64,000 nucleotides of DNA from an uncultured Albidovulum sp. (GCA_913064775.1 CAJYAD010000001.1:62001-126000); one strand, 5' to 3'. Shown: positions 24,856-34,619, counted from the first letter of the stretch. Made by a program: numbers and translations. Notes: generated by a model not told the origin, from the sequence alone.

Positions 24856-26037
24856 TCACATGTTCACGGCGTGACCCGCGACCTGGCGAAACAGCTGCGC
24901 CGCCGCCGTGGTCAGGCGTTTGGTCACACCGCCCTTGCGCACCGTCGTGGCCGCGACCAGCGGGATCGTGCGGTCCTGCAGCCCCGGCGCCGAGACCACC
25001 AGATCCGCCACCTTGGTGCCGGCCTCGATCGGCGCCTTCAGGGGCGCGTTGTAAATCACCTTGGCGCTGACCTGACTGCCGCCGACGACCGGCACCAGCA
25101 GCTTCAGATCCTTCGCCGGGACCAGCCCGACCTGGGACGCATCGCCCATCCAGACCGGCGCCTCGGCCAGGATCTGGCCCTTCTTCGCGACCTGCTTGAT
25201 CGAGAATTGGCCGAAGGCCCAGTTGATCAGCTTTTCGCCTTCGGTGCCGCGGCTTTGCTCGGTCGGCAGGCCGTTCAACACCACCAGCACCCGGCGCCCG
25301 TCGCGCTTGGCAGTGCCGATCAGGCCAAAGCCAGAGGCCTCGGTATGGCCGGTCTTCATTCCGTCGGCGCCGATCCCCAGCCCCAGCAGCGGGTTGCGGT
25401 TGAAGCGGTTGCCGGGGGCGCGGTTGTCGAAGTCGTATTCGGTCTCGCCGAAGAAGTGGTAGTATTGCGGGTAGGTCTTGATGATGTGCATCGCCAGCAT
25501 CGCCAGGTCATGCATCGACATCAGCTGATGCGGGTTCGGCCAGCCCGAGGCATTGGCGAATTCGGAATCCTTCAGCCCCAGCTCCTTGGCCTTGGCGTTC
25601 ATCATCTTGGCGAAGGCGCTTTCGGTGCCGGCCAGCTTTTCCGCCACCGCGACGCAGGCGTCGTTGCCGGAATTGACGATGATGCCCTGGATCAACTGCT
25701 TGATCGTCGGGCGGTCGCCGACCTTGAGATACATCGTCGAGCCGCCCAGATGCGTCAGCCGCACCGCCTCGGGCGAGACGGTGGCGGTATCGGTCATCTT
25801 CACCCGGCCATCGGTCAGGGCCTGGAACAGCAGATCCACCGTCATCAGCTTCGACATCGAGGCCGGCGGCTCGGGAGTGTTGGCGTTCTTCGACAGCAGC
25901 ACGGTGCCGGTGGTCACATCGACCACATAAGCCGATCTGGCGATCGTGTCGAAGGCGGCGGCCGGATGGGCCGCGCCGAGGGTCGCGACAAGCGCGACCA
26001 GCAGCAGGACGGGGGCAAACAGGCGGCTAAACATCAT
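24856..26037 (-). CDS. D-alanyl-D-alanine carboxypeptidase (PBP5/6 type, S11)
   Basis: A 393-residue periplasmic penicillin-binding protein that trims the terminal D-Ala of peptidoglycan stem peptides. It has a Sec signal peptide (cleavage likely after AHPAAA), the SxxK motif S60-M-S-K63, the SGN motif in VNSGNDACVAVAEKL, and KTGHTEASGFGL. A C-terminal beta domain follows, ending in an amphipathic helix (TTAAAQLFRQVAGHAV) of the kind that anchors PBP5 to the membrane. It lies 20 bases after the SPOR lipoprotein gene. Confidence 0.93.
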   Translation of the reverse strand: MMFSRLFAPVLLLVALVATLGAAHPAAAFDTIARSAYVVDVTTGTVLLSKNANTPEPPASMSKLMTVDLLFQALTDGRVKMTDTATVSPEAVRLTHLGGSTMYLKVGDRPTIKQLIQGIIVNSGNDACVAVAEKLAGTESAFAKMMNAKAKELGLKDSEFANASGWPNPHQLMSMHDLAMLAMHIIKTYPQYYHFFGETEYDFDNRAPGNRFNRNPLLGLGIGADGMKTGHTEASGFGLIGTAKRDGRRVLVVLNGLPTEQSRGTEGEKLINWAFGQFSIKQVAKKGQILAEAPVWMGDASQVGLVPAKDLKLLVPVVGGSQVSAKVIYNAPLKAPIEAGTKVADLVVSAPGLQDRTIPLVAATTVRKGGVTKRLTTAAAQLFRQVAGHAVNM

Positions 26038-26057
26038 CAGGGGCGCTTCTTCCTGTG

Positions 26058-27041
26058 CTAGCGAGTGACGAAATAGGCATCGTTGAAGCCAAGCCTCTTG
26101 ACCGAGGCCACCATGGCGTTTTTCTGCGCCTGGGATTTGGCCGGCCCCGCGACGACGCGCCAGAAGGTCTTGCCGTGGCTCGTCTCGGTCCGGATATGCA
26201 CCAGCGCCCCGGCTTTCGACACCATGCCGGCGGCGCGGTTGGCATTGGCTTCGATGCTGAAGATGCCGATCTGCAGATAGTCGCGCGCGTCCGAAGCTTT
26301 CGGGTGGGCTGCGCCCGCCTTGGGCCGGGCCTCGGGCTTGCGCGGCGGCTTTGCGGTGCTCGCCGTCAGTGCGGCGGCGGTTTTCGAGGCGGTCATCTTC
26401 GGTGCCGCAGTGGCCTTGCCGTCCTGGGCCTTCTCGATTGCGGCACGGGCCTTCGCGGCCACCTCGGCCACCGGTTTCGAGGCGGGCTTTGCCGCCGCGG
26501 AGGGCGAGGACAGCGGCTTTGACGTGATCTGTTCGTTGGCCGCCAGCGCCGGCGTCTTTGCATCGGGCGCGGGCACCGGGGCCTCTTCGCGGCGCAGGGC
26601 GGTGACGCTGACGGTTGCGGGTTCGCCCGCATAAAGGCCTAGCGCCGTCGCGGCGTCAGAGGAAAGCTGCAGCTTGGGTCCGGGGTTGTTGTCTTCACGC
26701 CGGAACAGCGCACCGATCACGAACTTGCCGTTCTTGGGGTTGCGGATGATCACCCGCTCGGGGTTTTGAACCCTGGGATAGGCCACCCAGACGCCCCCCA
26801 GCGAAGGCCGCCCGTCCCACAGCCCCTTGGTGGTGACGTGAAAGATGTCGGGCGCTTCGACATCGCGGTCGACCAGCTTGACCGACCTTTCCTGCGGCGC
26901 CGCCGTGGCGGTCTTGCCGGTGGTCGAAGTGCCGCCCTTGCCCTTCAGGAAGCCGAACGGTTTCGCCCCGTCCTGGCATCCCGCCAGCGCCGTGGCCGCG
27001 ACCGTCATCAGCACAAGTGCCGAAACCTTGGATACTGCCAT
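26058..27041 (-). CDS. SPOR-domain lipoprotein with RlpA-like region
   Basis: A 327-residue outer-envelope lipoprotein. ATG 27041 (AAAGGGGG upstream) gives a signal with lipobox LAGC. Residues about 60-150 resemble the double-psi barrel of RlpA (RVQNPERVIIRNPKNGKFV, LQLSSDAATALGLYAG), but the usual catalytic Asp is not obvious. An Ala/Pro/Lys-rich linker follows, and a C-terminal SPOR domain (YLQIGIFSIEANANRA ... FWRVVAGP) that binds denuded glycan at the division septum. Upstream of the carboxypeptidase, it suggests a septal wall-trimming pair. Confidence 0.82.
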   Translation of the reverse strand: MAVSKVSALVLMTVAATALAGCQDGAKPFGFLKGKGGTSTTGKTATAAPQERSVKLVDRDVEAPDIFHVTTKGLWDGRPSLGGVWVAYPRVQNPERVIIRNPKNGKFVIGALFRREDNNPGPKLQLSSDAATALGLYAGEPATVSVTALRREEAPVPAPDAKTPALAANEQITSKPLSSPSAAAKPASKPVAEVAAKARAAIEKAQDGKATAAPKMTASKTAAALTASTAKPPRKPEARPKAGAAHPKASDARDYLQIGIFSIEANANRAAGMVSKAGALVHIRTETSHGKTFWRVVAGPAKSQAQKNAMVASVKRLGFNDAYFVTR

Positions 27042-27329
27042 ACTTGCCCCCTTTGCGCACCGTTCCGGGCGCGTCCGCTTTCCCCTTTGCGGGGTTCTGT
27101 GCCTGTACCTGCCGGCCCTGCGGCGGCTGGTGCGCATACTAGCCCGGGGGGGCATCCAAGGAAAGAGCGCAGCATCTGCCTCAGCAGAATTCGGCGCCCT
27201 TTTGCGCCTGTGCAGACAGGATCCGGGCGCTCCTCGGTCTTTCAGAATCGCGTGAGGGGGGCTAAGGGCGTGGGCGCGCCGTGGTGCAGATCACGTGACC
27301 AGGCGCCCCGGCGGTGCCCGCCGTACGCG

Positions 27330-27417
27330 GGAAGAGTGGCAGAGTGGTCGAATGCACCGGTCTTGAAAACCGGCGATGGGCAACCATCCGTGGGTTCGAA
27401 TCCCACCTCTTCCGCCA
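27330..27417 (+). tRNA. tRNA-Ser (anticodon TGA)
   Basis: An 88-base class II tRNA: acceptor GGAAGAG/CTCTTCC, anticodon stem CCGGT/ACCGG with loop CTTGAAA (TGA), a long variable arm, T-loop TTCGAAT, discriminator G and encoded CCA. Confidence 0.96.
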
Positions 27418-27511
27418 ACCACCGGACGCCCCTGGTGGCGAAAAGCGCCAGTCCGACGGGGGCCAATCCTTCGTGCCGGCCGGTGGTCACCGGATCGGGC
27501 GGGGCGGCGGG

Positions 27512-27847
27512 TCAGGACCCGAGACGGTCCTTCACGCGGCGGCGCACCTCTTCGCTTTCCTCGCCCAGGGCGCGCATCAGCGCGACCAGGTCGCTGCGGG
27601 TGCCGTGCAGCTGATCGACAAGTTCCATCACCAGCCCGAGGGCCTCATCGCCCAGGTCGAAATCGTCGCAAAGATCGCACAGAAGCTCCATCCGCGCGAT
27701 GTCCACCTGGCGGTAGACCAGGCGCCCGCCGGCATCGGCGGGGCGGACCACCTCGGCGCGGATGAAACGGACAAGCCGCGCGCGGTCAAGCCGCGCGACG
27801 GCGGCGATCAGCTCTTCCTCGGACAGGAAACCGGCTTTGTCGGTCAT
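27512..27847 (-). CDS. cbpM: Chaperone modulator CbpM
   Basis: A 111-residue MerR-like modulator that binds the J-domain of CbpA and blocks its co-chaperone activity. FLSEEELIAAVARL and RLVYRQVDIARMELLCDLCDDFDL match the family. Its start overlaps the CbpA stop by 4 bases (ATGA), the classic cbpA-cbpM order. Confidence 0.88.
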   Translation of the reverse strand: MTDKAGFLSEEELIAAVARLDRARLVRFIRAEVVRPADAGGRLVYRQVDIARMELLCDLCDDFDLGDEALGLVMELVDQLHGTRSDLVALMRALGEESEEVRRRVKDRLGS

Positions 27848-28773
27848 GACGCCTCTCCCTTGCGTGGATCGTAGCCATGGGTCTTGCGCCAGCCCTCCAT
27901 GAACCGCGCGAGATCCGCGTCCACCGTCTTTGGCATGGTGATCTTCAGCTCAATCCGCTGATCGCCGGCGGCGCGGCCCGGCGCGCCGATACCGCGGCCG
28001 CGCAGGCGCAGAATCTGGCCGCTGCTGGCGCCCTTGGGTACCGTCACCTTCACCGGGCCGGCGATGGTCGGCACCTCGACCTTTGCCCCCAGAACCGCCT
28101 CGTCCAGGCTGATCGGCAGGGTCATCACGATGTCGTCGCCGTCACGCGTGAAGGCCGGATGCGGCCGGACCGACAGCGTCACATAGGCATCCCCCGCCGG
28201 GCCGCCGCCATGCCCTGGCCCGCCCTTGCCGCGCAGCCGCAGTGTCTGGCCGTCGGCGACCCCCTTCGGGATCTTCACCTCCAGATCGCCGCCGGGCAGG
28301 GTTATCCGCAGCGCGCCGCCGTTCGCGGCATCGAGGAACGGCACCTCAAGTGCGTAATGCGCATCCGGCCCCCGGGCGCGGAAGCTGTGGTCGCCGGCCT
28401 CTGCGCCGCCCTGGCGGGCCTGGCGGCGCAGGAATTCGGCGAAGATGTCGGCCTCGTCGCCGAAGCCCTGATAGCGCGGGCCCTGGCGGTAGGGATTGCC
28501 CGGCTGCTCGGCGAAGTCGCGGTAGAAGGGGCGCTCGCGCGGGCGTTCCTGGCCGCTGGCGTCGATTTCGCCGCGGTCGAAACGGGCCCGGGCTTCGGGA
28601 TCCTTCAGCAGATCGAAGGCCGCCCCCGCCGCCTTGAACCGCGCCTCGGCCGTCGCATCACCGGGGTGCAGGTCCGGATGGCTTTCCTTGGCGATCTTCC
28701 GGTAGGCCTTCTTGATCTGGTCGGCGCTGGCGGTTTTCGCCACGCCAAGCGCGTCATAGGGGTCGTCGCTCAT
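27844..28773 (-). CDS. cbpA: J-domain co-chaperone CbpA (DnaJ C-terminal domain, no zinc finger)
   Basis: A 309-residue class II J-protein that works with DnaK. The J-domain spans residues 4-70 with HPD at 32-34; a linker follows, then two DnaJ C-terminal beta-sandwich domains (about 125-290), with no cysteine zinc centre. ATG 28773 is chosen because it begins the J-domain (MSDDPYDALG); the frame is open far upstream, but that region is the shadow of the methyltransferase gene. It is coupled to cbpM. Confidence 0.92.
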   Translation of the reverse strand: MSDDPYDALGVAKTASADQIKKAYRKIAKESHPDLHPGDATAEARFKAAGAAFDLLKDPEARARFDRGEIDASGQERPRERPFYRDFAEQPGNPYRQGPRYQGFGDEADIFAEFLRRQARQGGAEAGDHSFRARGPDAHYALEVPFLDAANGGALRITLPGGDLEVKIPKGVADGQTLRLRGKGGPGHGGGPAGDAYVTLSVRPHPAFTRDGDDIVMTLPISLDEAVLGAKVEVPTIAGPVKVTVPKGASSGQILRLRGRGIGAPGRAAGDQRIELKITMPKTVDADLARFMEGWRKTHGYDPRKGEAS

Positions 28774-28844
28774 CGCTTTCCCAACCGTGTGTCCCAATGC
28801 CGAGAGTAGATCGTCATCCGGCCTTCGCCGCAACCGGCGGCGGG

Positions 28845-29480
28845 CTATGCCGCGCGGCGCTGGAGCAGAATAAACGAATCCTGCAATTCTGCCACCGTGC
28901 CGTCGGGGCCCTTGCCGTCCCGGTGCACGATCTCGGCCTTCAGCTGGAGCCAGTGCTGAGGGGTATAGCCGATCGCGTCCAGCTCGGTTTGCACGGTGGG
29001 CATTTCGTGGGCGCGGGCCTTCATCTCGTCCGAGGCCCAGGGCGGCGGGGCGGCATGGGCCAGGATCAGCAGATGCCCGTCCGGCGCCACCCGATCCGCC
29101 GCCGCGCGCAGGATCGCGTCCCGCGCCAGATCGACCGGCGATTGCAGGAAGAAGGCGGTGACAAGATCGAAGCTGCCCTCCGGCAGGCCCTGGGACAGAT
29201 CGCGGGCCTCGAATTTGGCGCGCTCGCCCAGACCCAGCGCTTCGGCCTTCTGCCGGGCGCGGCCGCAGGCGGTTTCCGAGATGTCGAGCCCGAGCGCCTG
29301 CCACCCCTGCTGCGCGAGCCAGATCACATCGTCGCCGTTCGACGACCCCAGGTCGAGCGCGCGGCCCGGCGTCAGGCCAGAGGCCACCCCGACAAGCGCT
29401 GCGCTGGGCTGGCCAGAGGAGGTTGCGCGGCGGGTTTGGTAGACGTCTTCCCAGAAGGCGCGGGGGGTGGATGCGGTCAT
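28845..29480 (-). CDS. Class I SAM-dependent methyltransferase
   Basis: A 211-residue methyltransferase. It has FWEDVYQTR at the N-terminus, the SAM motif ALDLGSSNGDD, LGLDISETACGRARQK and LVTAFFLQSP, resembling the TehB/thiopurine-methyltransferase-like group. ATG 29480 has AAAGG upstream. It ends 71 bases before cbpA and may share its transcript. The substrate is unknown. Confidence 0.85.
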   Translation of the reverse strand: MTASTPRAFWEDVYQTRRATSSGQPSAALVGVASGLTPGRALDLGSSNGDDVIWLAQQGWQALGLDISETACGRARQKAEALGLGERAKFEARDLSQGLPEGSFDLVTAFFLQSPVDLARDAILRAAADRVAPDGHLLILAHAAPPPWASDEMKARAHEMPTVQTELDAIGYTPQHWLQLKAEIVHRDGKGPDGTVAELQDSFILLQRRAA

Positions 29481-29948
29481 GCTGTGGCCTTTGCAAGTTG
29501 GTGCCCGGGCGCGGACAGGAAGAGCCGGATCGAGGCGCGCCCGCTTCTGGAGATAGTTCAAACGGAAGGCCTTCGGCAGGTGCGGGCGATCACTGTCGCG
29601 TGGGCGCGGACCCTTTCGCGTAGCTTCGCGGCCAAGGGGGGCGCATCGTCGCCGGCGGGTCCAACCCGCGCCGCACGGCCAAGAATACACGCATATTCAA
29701 ATGGATACACGTTAATTTGAACTCAATTGGCAAGGCTTTGCGCATCGTATCGCCGTTTGCGCATTGAATTCCGGCACCCACGTTATTATTCGAATTATTG
29801 AATATGATGTATATCACCCGAAGCTTGGCGACGACCTGCCGGTTTCACCATCTCTTTGCCTGTGCGGCACCGAAAGGGGGCCATGCGGGCCCCGCCCCGA
29901 CGAACGATCCCACCCGGAAAACCCGAAAAGACCGAGGCCGATTTGACC
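29481..29948. promoter_or_regulatory. AT-rich divergent promoter region before the RND operon
   Basis: A 468-base gap. Its right half is strikingly AT-rich for this genome. It carries an inverted repeat TTCAAAT-N12-ATTTGAA (29696-29721) and TATTC-N8-GAATA (29787-29804), both candidate regulator sites. No gene seen. Confidence 0.5.
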
Positions 29949-31070
29949 ATGCGCAGCGCCACGATCCGTTTCACGCCGATGCTCGTCCTCGGCCTGGCTT
30001 CCCTTTTGCTTGCGGCCCGGGTGGGCCTGCCCGACAGGGCGCGGGCGGCTGATGTCCATCCGACCTCCGTGCAGGTCAGTGCGGCGGTCGAGCGCAGCTG
30101 GCCGCAGTTCGTGCGGCTGCCCGGCGCGGTCAGCGCGGTCGAGTTGGCGACGCTGGCTTCTCGCGAAGGCGGGCGGGTGACCCGGGTTGCGGTGCGTGCG
30201 GGTAGCGTGGTGAAGGCGGGCGATCTGATCGCCGAGGTCGGGCTGACCAATGCCCAGGCGCAGCTTGATCAGGCGCAGGCCAATCTGGCCAGCCAGCAGG
30301 CGATCCTGGACGAGGCGGCGGCCAGCAATAAACGCTATACCCAACTTTACAGCACCAAGGCGGCGTCGCAGCAGCAGTATCAATCGGTGCATCGCAGCTA
30401 TCTGACCGCCAAGGCGGCGGTGTCGGTGGCGCGATCGGCGCTGAGCAATGCGCAAAACAACCTGACCTATGCGCGGATCAAGGCGCCCTTCGCGGGGACG
30501 GTGGCGAAGAAATACATCGACGTCGGCGATTTCGTCGTCGGCGGCGCGCCTCTGGTCGTGATCGCGGGCCGAACGCCGAAGATCGAGGCCCAGGTCGGCC
30601 CCGTTGTCTATGCCGCGCTGAAGCCGGGCGATCATGCCCGGGTCAGCGTCGACGGCAAGACCTGGCCCGCGGTGATCACCTTGACCGACGCCAGCGCCGA
30701 TCCCGGCACCCATACCCATCTGATCGAGATGCGCCTGACGACGGCCAAGGCCCAGTTGCCTTACGGCGCCTATGCCGAGGTAAGCCTTGCCACCGGCCGG
30801 ACCAAGGTGCTGGCGGTGCCGGCCGCGGCGCTGGTGCGGCGGGCGGGGCTGTTGGGGGTCTTCGTCGTGGGGCCGAAGGGGCATGCCAATTTCCGCCTGG
30901 TGCGGACCGGCGCGCGCCAGGGCGATGAGGTGGCCGTGGTCGCCGGCCTGTCTGCGGGCGAGAAGGTGATCGTGGCACCGCCCCCGGGGCTGATGAACGG
31001 CTCTGCGGTCACGGCCTCGGCCTCGGCGGCGCAAGCGGCAGACAAGACGAAAGGCGCGGATCGTGGCTGA
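29949..31070 (+). CDS. RND efflux periplasmic adaptor (membrane fusion protein)
   Basis: A 373-residue HlyD-family adaptor linking an inner-membrane RND pump to an outer-membrane channel. ATG 29949 gives a signal peptide ending near RARA. The barrel-sandwich hybrid includes LASREGGRVTRVAVRAGSVVKAGDLIAEV and ARIKAPFAGTVAKKYIDVGDFV, separated by a coiled-coil hairpin (about 95-165). It overlaps the pump gene by 8 bases. No lipobox is present, so the adaptor is probably held by its partners. Confidence 0.88.
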   Translation: MRSATIRFTPMLVLGLASLLLAARVGLPDRARAADVHPTSVQVSAAVERSWPQFVRLPGAVSAVELATLASREGGRVTRVAVRAGSVVKAGDLIAEVGLTNAQAQLDQAQANLASQQAILDEAAASNKRYTQLYSTKAASQQQYQSVHRSYLTAKAAVSVARSALSNAQNNLTYARIKAPFAGTVAKKYIDVGDFVVGGAPLVVIAGRTPKIEAQVGPVVYAALKPGDHARVSVDGKTWPAVITLTDASADPGTHTHLIEMRLTTAKAQLPYGAYAEVSLATGRTKVLAVPAAALVRRAGLLGVFVVGPKGHANFRLVRTGARQGDEVAVVAGLSAGEKVIVAPPPGLMNGSAVTASASAAQAADKTKGADRG

Positions 31071-34000
31071 GATCGGGAAAAGAGCCCGCCTGGGCTTTGC
31101 CGGGAAGTTCGCGCAGACCTTCCTGCACTCAAAACTGACGCCGCTGATCATGATCGCGACGACGCTGTTCGGGCTGATGGCGGTCAGTTTCACGCCGCGT
31201 ACCTACAACCCCGACATCGTGGTGCCGGTGGTCAACATCACCGTCCAGCGCCCGGGAAGCAGCGCGCAGGAGATGCTCAACCAGGTGGTGCGCCCGCTCG
31301 AGGCGCTGATGGGGTCGCTCTCGGAGGTCGATCATACCTACGGCACCGCGAAGGACGACAGCGCCACCGTCACCGTGCGCTTCGACGTGGGTTCGGACGA
31401 GGAACGCAGCCTCGTCAAGGTCTACAATCAGGTCAACAGCAACATCATGCGCCTGCCCGCCGGGGCGCGGCGGCCGCTGATCCAGTTGCTCAGCCTTTAT
31501 GACGTGCCGATCGTGACGCTGACGCTGAGTTCGTCGAATGCCACGCCCGACAGCCTGCACAGCGTGGCGCTGCATCTGCTGGATCAGCTAAGCAACGTGC
31601 CGGGGGTGGGCAAGACCAGCGTGCAGGGCGCGGCCGAACAGGCGGTGCGGGTGCAACTGGATCCCGCGCGGCTGGCGGGCTATGGCCTTAGCCCCGCAGC
31701 GGTGGCGGGCGCGATCCAGGGCGCGAACGTCACCCAGCCGGCAGGCCATGTGGTGGAGCAGGGCATCGCCCATCCGATCCGCGTGACCTCGGCGCTGGGC
31801 AATGCCGCCGACGTGGGCAATCTGGTGGTTGCGGTGAAGGGCGGGCAGCCGGTCTTCCTGCGCGATGTGGCGAAGGTCACGACGGGGCCAGCCAATGCGG
31901 ATCTGCGCTCTTTCTTCGCCTTCGGCAAGGCGGCGGCGGATGGATCGGTGAAGACCGGCACGGCCGGGGTGCAGGCGCCCGCCGTCACCCTGACGCTGGC
32001 GCGCAAAAAGGGCACCAACGGGGTGCAGGTCGCCGATGCGGTGCTGACCAAGCTGCACCAGATCAAGCGCAGCGCGCTGCCGCAGGGCATGCATCTGACC
32101 GTCACCCGCAACGACGGCGCTACCGCCAACGACGCGGTCAACACGCTGATCGAACACCTTGGCATCTCGATCGCGGCGGTGGTGGCGATCCTGCTGATCT
32201 TCCTGGGGTGGCGAGAGGCCTCGGTGGTGGCGCTGTCGATCCCGCTGATCCTGTTCATCGTGCTGGGGGTCGGCTGGCTGTCGGGGCAAAGCATCAACCG
32301 CATCACCCTGTTCGCGCTGATCCTGTCGCTGGGGCTGCTGGTGGACGACAGCATCGTGGTGATCGAGAACATCCACCGCCACTTGCATCACGAACCGCAG
32401 CGCAACCTCAGCCGGCTGATGGTGGCCGCGGCGGATGAGATCGGCAAGCCCACCATCATCGCCACATTGGCGGTGATCCTGGCGCTGATTCCGATGGCCT
32501 TCGTCACCGGGATGATGGGGCCGTTCATGATGCCGATCCCGTTCAACGCGCCGATCGCGATGTTGGCGTCGCTGTTCATCGCCTATTCGGTGGTGCCGTT
32601 CATCGCCTACCGCTGGCTGCGCGGAAAGGCCATGCGGGTCATGGATGAGGCCGACCGCGCCACGATGGAAGAGCGCGGCGCAGCCCCGCGTGACCGCCTG
32701 CGCGAGACCTATCTGCGCCTCTTCCGGCCGCTTCTGCGCTCATCGCGCAAGCGCTGGATGTTCATGCTCACGGTGGTGGCGATGCTGTTCGCGGTGATGC
32801 TGCAGCCGGCCTGGCAATTCATCCGCCCCAGCGGCGTGAACGGGCCGCTGTCGGCGCTGGGCGTCAGCCTCAAGATGTTGCCCGACGACAACGTCAACAC
32901 CTTCCTGCTGGAGGTCGACGCGCCCGCGGGCACCGCTCTGGAAGATACCGCGCGGGTGGCCGACCGGATCGGCGCGGTGCTGGGCCAGGACCGCTATGTC
33001 ACCAATTACCAGACCTTCCTGGGCCAGGCCGCGCCCGAGGATTTTGCAGCCCTGGTGCGCGGCGACGCCGCCCGGGCGGGCAGCAATTTCGCCCAGATCC
33101 GGGTGAACCTGCTCAACAAGCATGACCGCAGCGTCGGATCGCACAAGATCGCCGAGCAGATATACGCGCGCCTTGCCCCGGTGATGAAGGCCTTCCCCGA
33201 CAGTCGCATCAAGCTGCTGGAAACGCCGCCAGGTCCGCCGGTGCGGTCGCAGATGATGGCGGCGCTTTATGGTCCGAACTACGGGGCGCTTCGCAAGATC
33301 GCGGAAAATCTGCGCAAGAATTACTATCCAAACGAATACGGCATGATCAACGTCGACGATTCGGTGAACCGGCCGGTGATCGAATACCGCGTCACCGTCG
33401 ACCAGAAGGCGGCAGCCTTGGCGGGCTTCGCGCCGGGCACGGTGGCTTCGGCGATCCGGGCCTATTTCGCCGGTGAAACGGTCGGAGCGATCCATTCCAA
33501 TCATGCGCGCGCGCCCGAGCCGATCATCCTGCGCCTGCCGCGCCCCGACCGCAGCGGCAGCGGCGCGCTGGCGGCGATCACCCTGCCGAATGCTGCGGGC
33601 AAGCCGGTGCCGCTGAGCACCATCGCCCATGTCAGCAAGGTCACCGCCGACCAGCCCATCTATACCCGCGACCAGCACCCGGTGGTCTATGTCACCGGAG
33701 AGATGCTGCGTTCCAGCCCGGTCTACGGCGTGATCGCCCTGACCCAGCGGCTTTCCGGCAAGCTGCTGCCGAACGGTCAGCACCTGCATGTGGGCAACCT
33801 CGGCTTCCTGCCGAGCCAGGCGAAGGATCTTAGCCACTACAGCCTGATGTGGCTGGGCGAGATGCGGCTGACACTGAATGTCTTCCGCGATCTCGGGGCC
33901 GCGTTCATCGTGGCGTTGCTGCTGATTTATCTTCTGCTGGTGGGCTATTACCGGTCGTTCTTCATGCCGGTGGTGGTGATGGGGGCGATCCCGCTGACGC

Positions 34001-34377
34001 TGATCGGGGTGTTCCCGGGGCATTGGTTGACGCATCAGCCGTTCACCGCGACCTCGATGATCGGGGTGATCGCGCTGGCCGGGATCGTGGTGCGCAACTC
34101 GCTTTTGCTGATCGATTTCATCATCGCCCGGCGCAAGGAGGGGCTGTCGCTGGAAGAGGCGGTGCTGGAGGCCGGCGCGGTGCGGCTGCGGCCGATCCTG
34201 CTGACGGCGCTGGCGATCATCTTCGGCTCGGCCATCATGGTTTCGGACCCGGTGTTCGGCGGGCTGGCGATTTCGCTGATCTTCGGGGCGCTTGCCTCGA
34301 CCGCGCTGACGCTGTTCGTGATCCCGCTGATCTATTTCCGCTGGCAGCGGGGGTCGCAGCGCAAGCGGTCGGCGTGA
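31063..34377 (+). CDS. RND multidrug/solute efflux permease (AcrB superfamily)
   Basis: A 1104-residue inner-membrane pump. It has the twelve-helix, two-porter-domain layout; the proton relay lies in TM4 (LGLLVDDSIVVIENI) with the matching second-half GIVVRNSLLLIDFI. It starts with GTG inside the adaptor gene. It is longer than AcrB (about 1050) because of expanded loops. No outer-membrane factor gene is adjacent, so it would borrow one. The substrate is unknown; both drug and small-acid exporters exist in this clade. Confidence 0.92.
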   Translation: MAEIGKRARLGFAGKFAQTFLHSKLTPLIMIATTLFGLMAVSFTPRTYNPDIVVPVVNITVQRPGSSAQEMLNQVVRPLEALMGSLSEVDHTYGTAKDDSATVTVRFDVGSDEERSLVKVYNQVNSNIMRLPAGARRPLIQLLSLYDVPIVTLTLSSSNATPDSLHSVALHLLDQLSNVPGVGKTSVQGAAEQAVRVQLDPARLAGYGLSPAAVAGAIQGANVTQPAGHVVEQGIAHPIRVTSALGNAADVGNLVVAVKGGQPVFLRDVAKVTTGPANADLRSFFAFGKAAADGSVKTGTAGVQAPAVTLTLARKKGTNGVQVADAVLTKLHQIKRSALPQGMHLTVTRNDGATANDAVNTLIEHLGISIAAVVAILLIFLGWREASVVALSIPLILFIVLGVGWLSGQSINRITLFALILSLGLLVDDSIVVIENIHRHLHHEPQRNLSRLMVAAADEIGKPTIIATLAVILALIPMAFVTGMMGPFMMPIPFNAPIAMLASLFIAYSVVPFIAYRWLRGKAMRVMDEADRATMEERGAAPRDRLRETYLRLFRPLLRSSRKRWMFMLTVVAMLFAVMLQPAWQFIRPSGVNGPLSALGVSLKMLPDDNVNTFLLEVDAPAGTALEDTARVADRIGAVLGQDRYVTNYQTFLGQAAPEDFAALVRGDAARAGSNFAQIRVNLLNKHDRSVGSHKIAEQIYARLAPVMKAFPDSRIKLLETPPGPPVRSQMMAALYGPNYGALRKIAENLRKNYYPNEYGMINVDDSVNRPVIEYRVTVDQKAAALAGFAPGTVASAIRAYFAGETVGAIHSNHARAPEPIILRLPRPDRSGSGALAAITLPNAAGKPVPLSTIAHVSKVTADQPIYTRDQHPVVYVTGEMLRSSPVYGVIALTQRLSGKLLPNGQHLHVGNLGFLPSQAKDLSHYSLMWLGEMRLTLNVFRDLGAAFIVALLLIYLLLVGYYRSFFMPVVVMGAIPLTLIGVFPGHWLTHQPFTATSMIGVIALAGIVVRNSLLLIDFIIARRKEGLSLEEAVLEAGAVRLRPILLTALAIIFGSAIMVSDPVFGGLAISLIFGALASTALTLFVIPLIYFRWQRGSQRKRSA

Positions 34378-34409
34378 TGGCGCGGGCGCGGCTGGCGGGG
34401 GAGGCTGGC

Positions 34410-34464
34410 GGGGGCTCTGCCCCCTGCGCCCCCGGGATATTTCCGCCAAAGTGAAAGCCCGGGG
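34410..34464. repeat. Dispersed intergenic palindromic element, variant copy 3
   Basis: Hairpin GGGGGCTCTGCCCCC followed by GGGATATTTCCGCCAAAGTGAAAG, matching the left arm of the other copies. It follows the RND pump stop by about 30 bases. Confidence 0.6.
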
Positions 34465-34562
34465 TTCGCCTTGCGCGTCAATTTGGGGGAAAACTTCGCG
34501 GGGGGGGCAGCGACGAGGGCTGCGGGGTCTGTGACAGGGGCGGGGCGCGGCGCGATATGAAA

Positions 34563-34596
34563 ATGCCGCCCGGGTCCCTGACCGCGGGCGGCATTC
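34563..34596 (-). terminator. Intrinsic terminator of the oxalate/formate antiporter gene
   Basis: A perfect 10-base-pair stem AATGCCGCCC/GGGCGGCATT; on the minus strand it runs into TTTT. It lies 24 bases after the antiporter stop. Confidence 0.8.
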
Positions 34597-34619
34597 TGCG
34601 CCAGTGTGGCGCGGCAGTG

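Noticed and set aside
32740-34449. 569-codon minus-strand open frame across the RND pump
   Set aside because: Antisense shadow; Gln/Arg/His-rich nonsense typical of GC-rich genomes.
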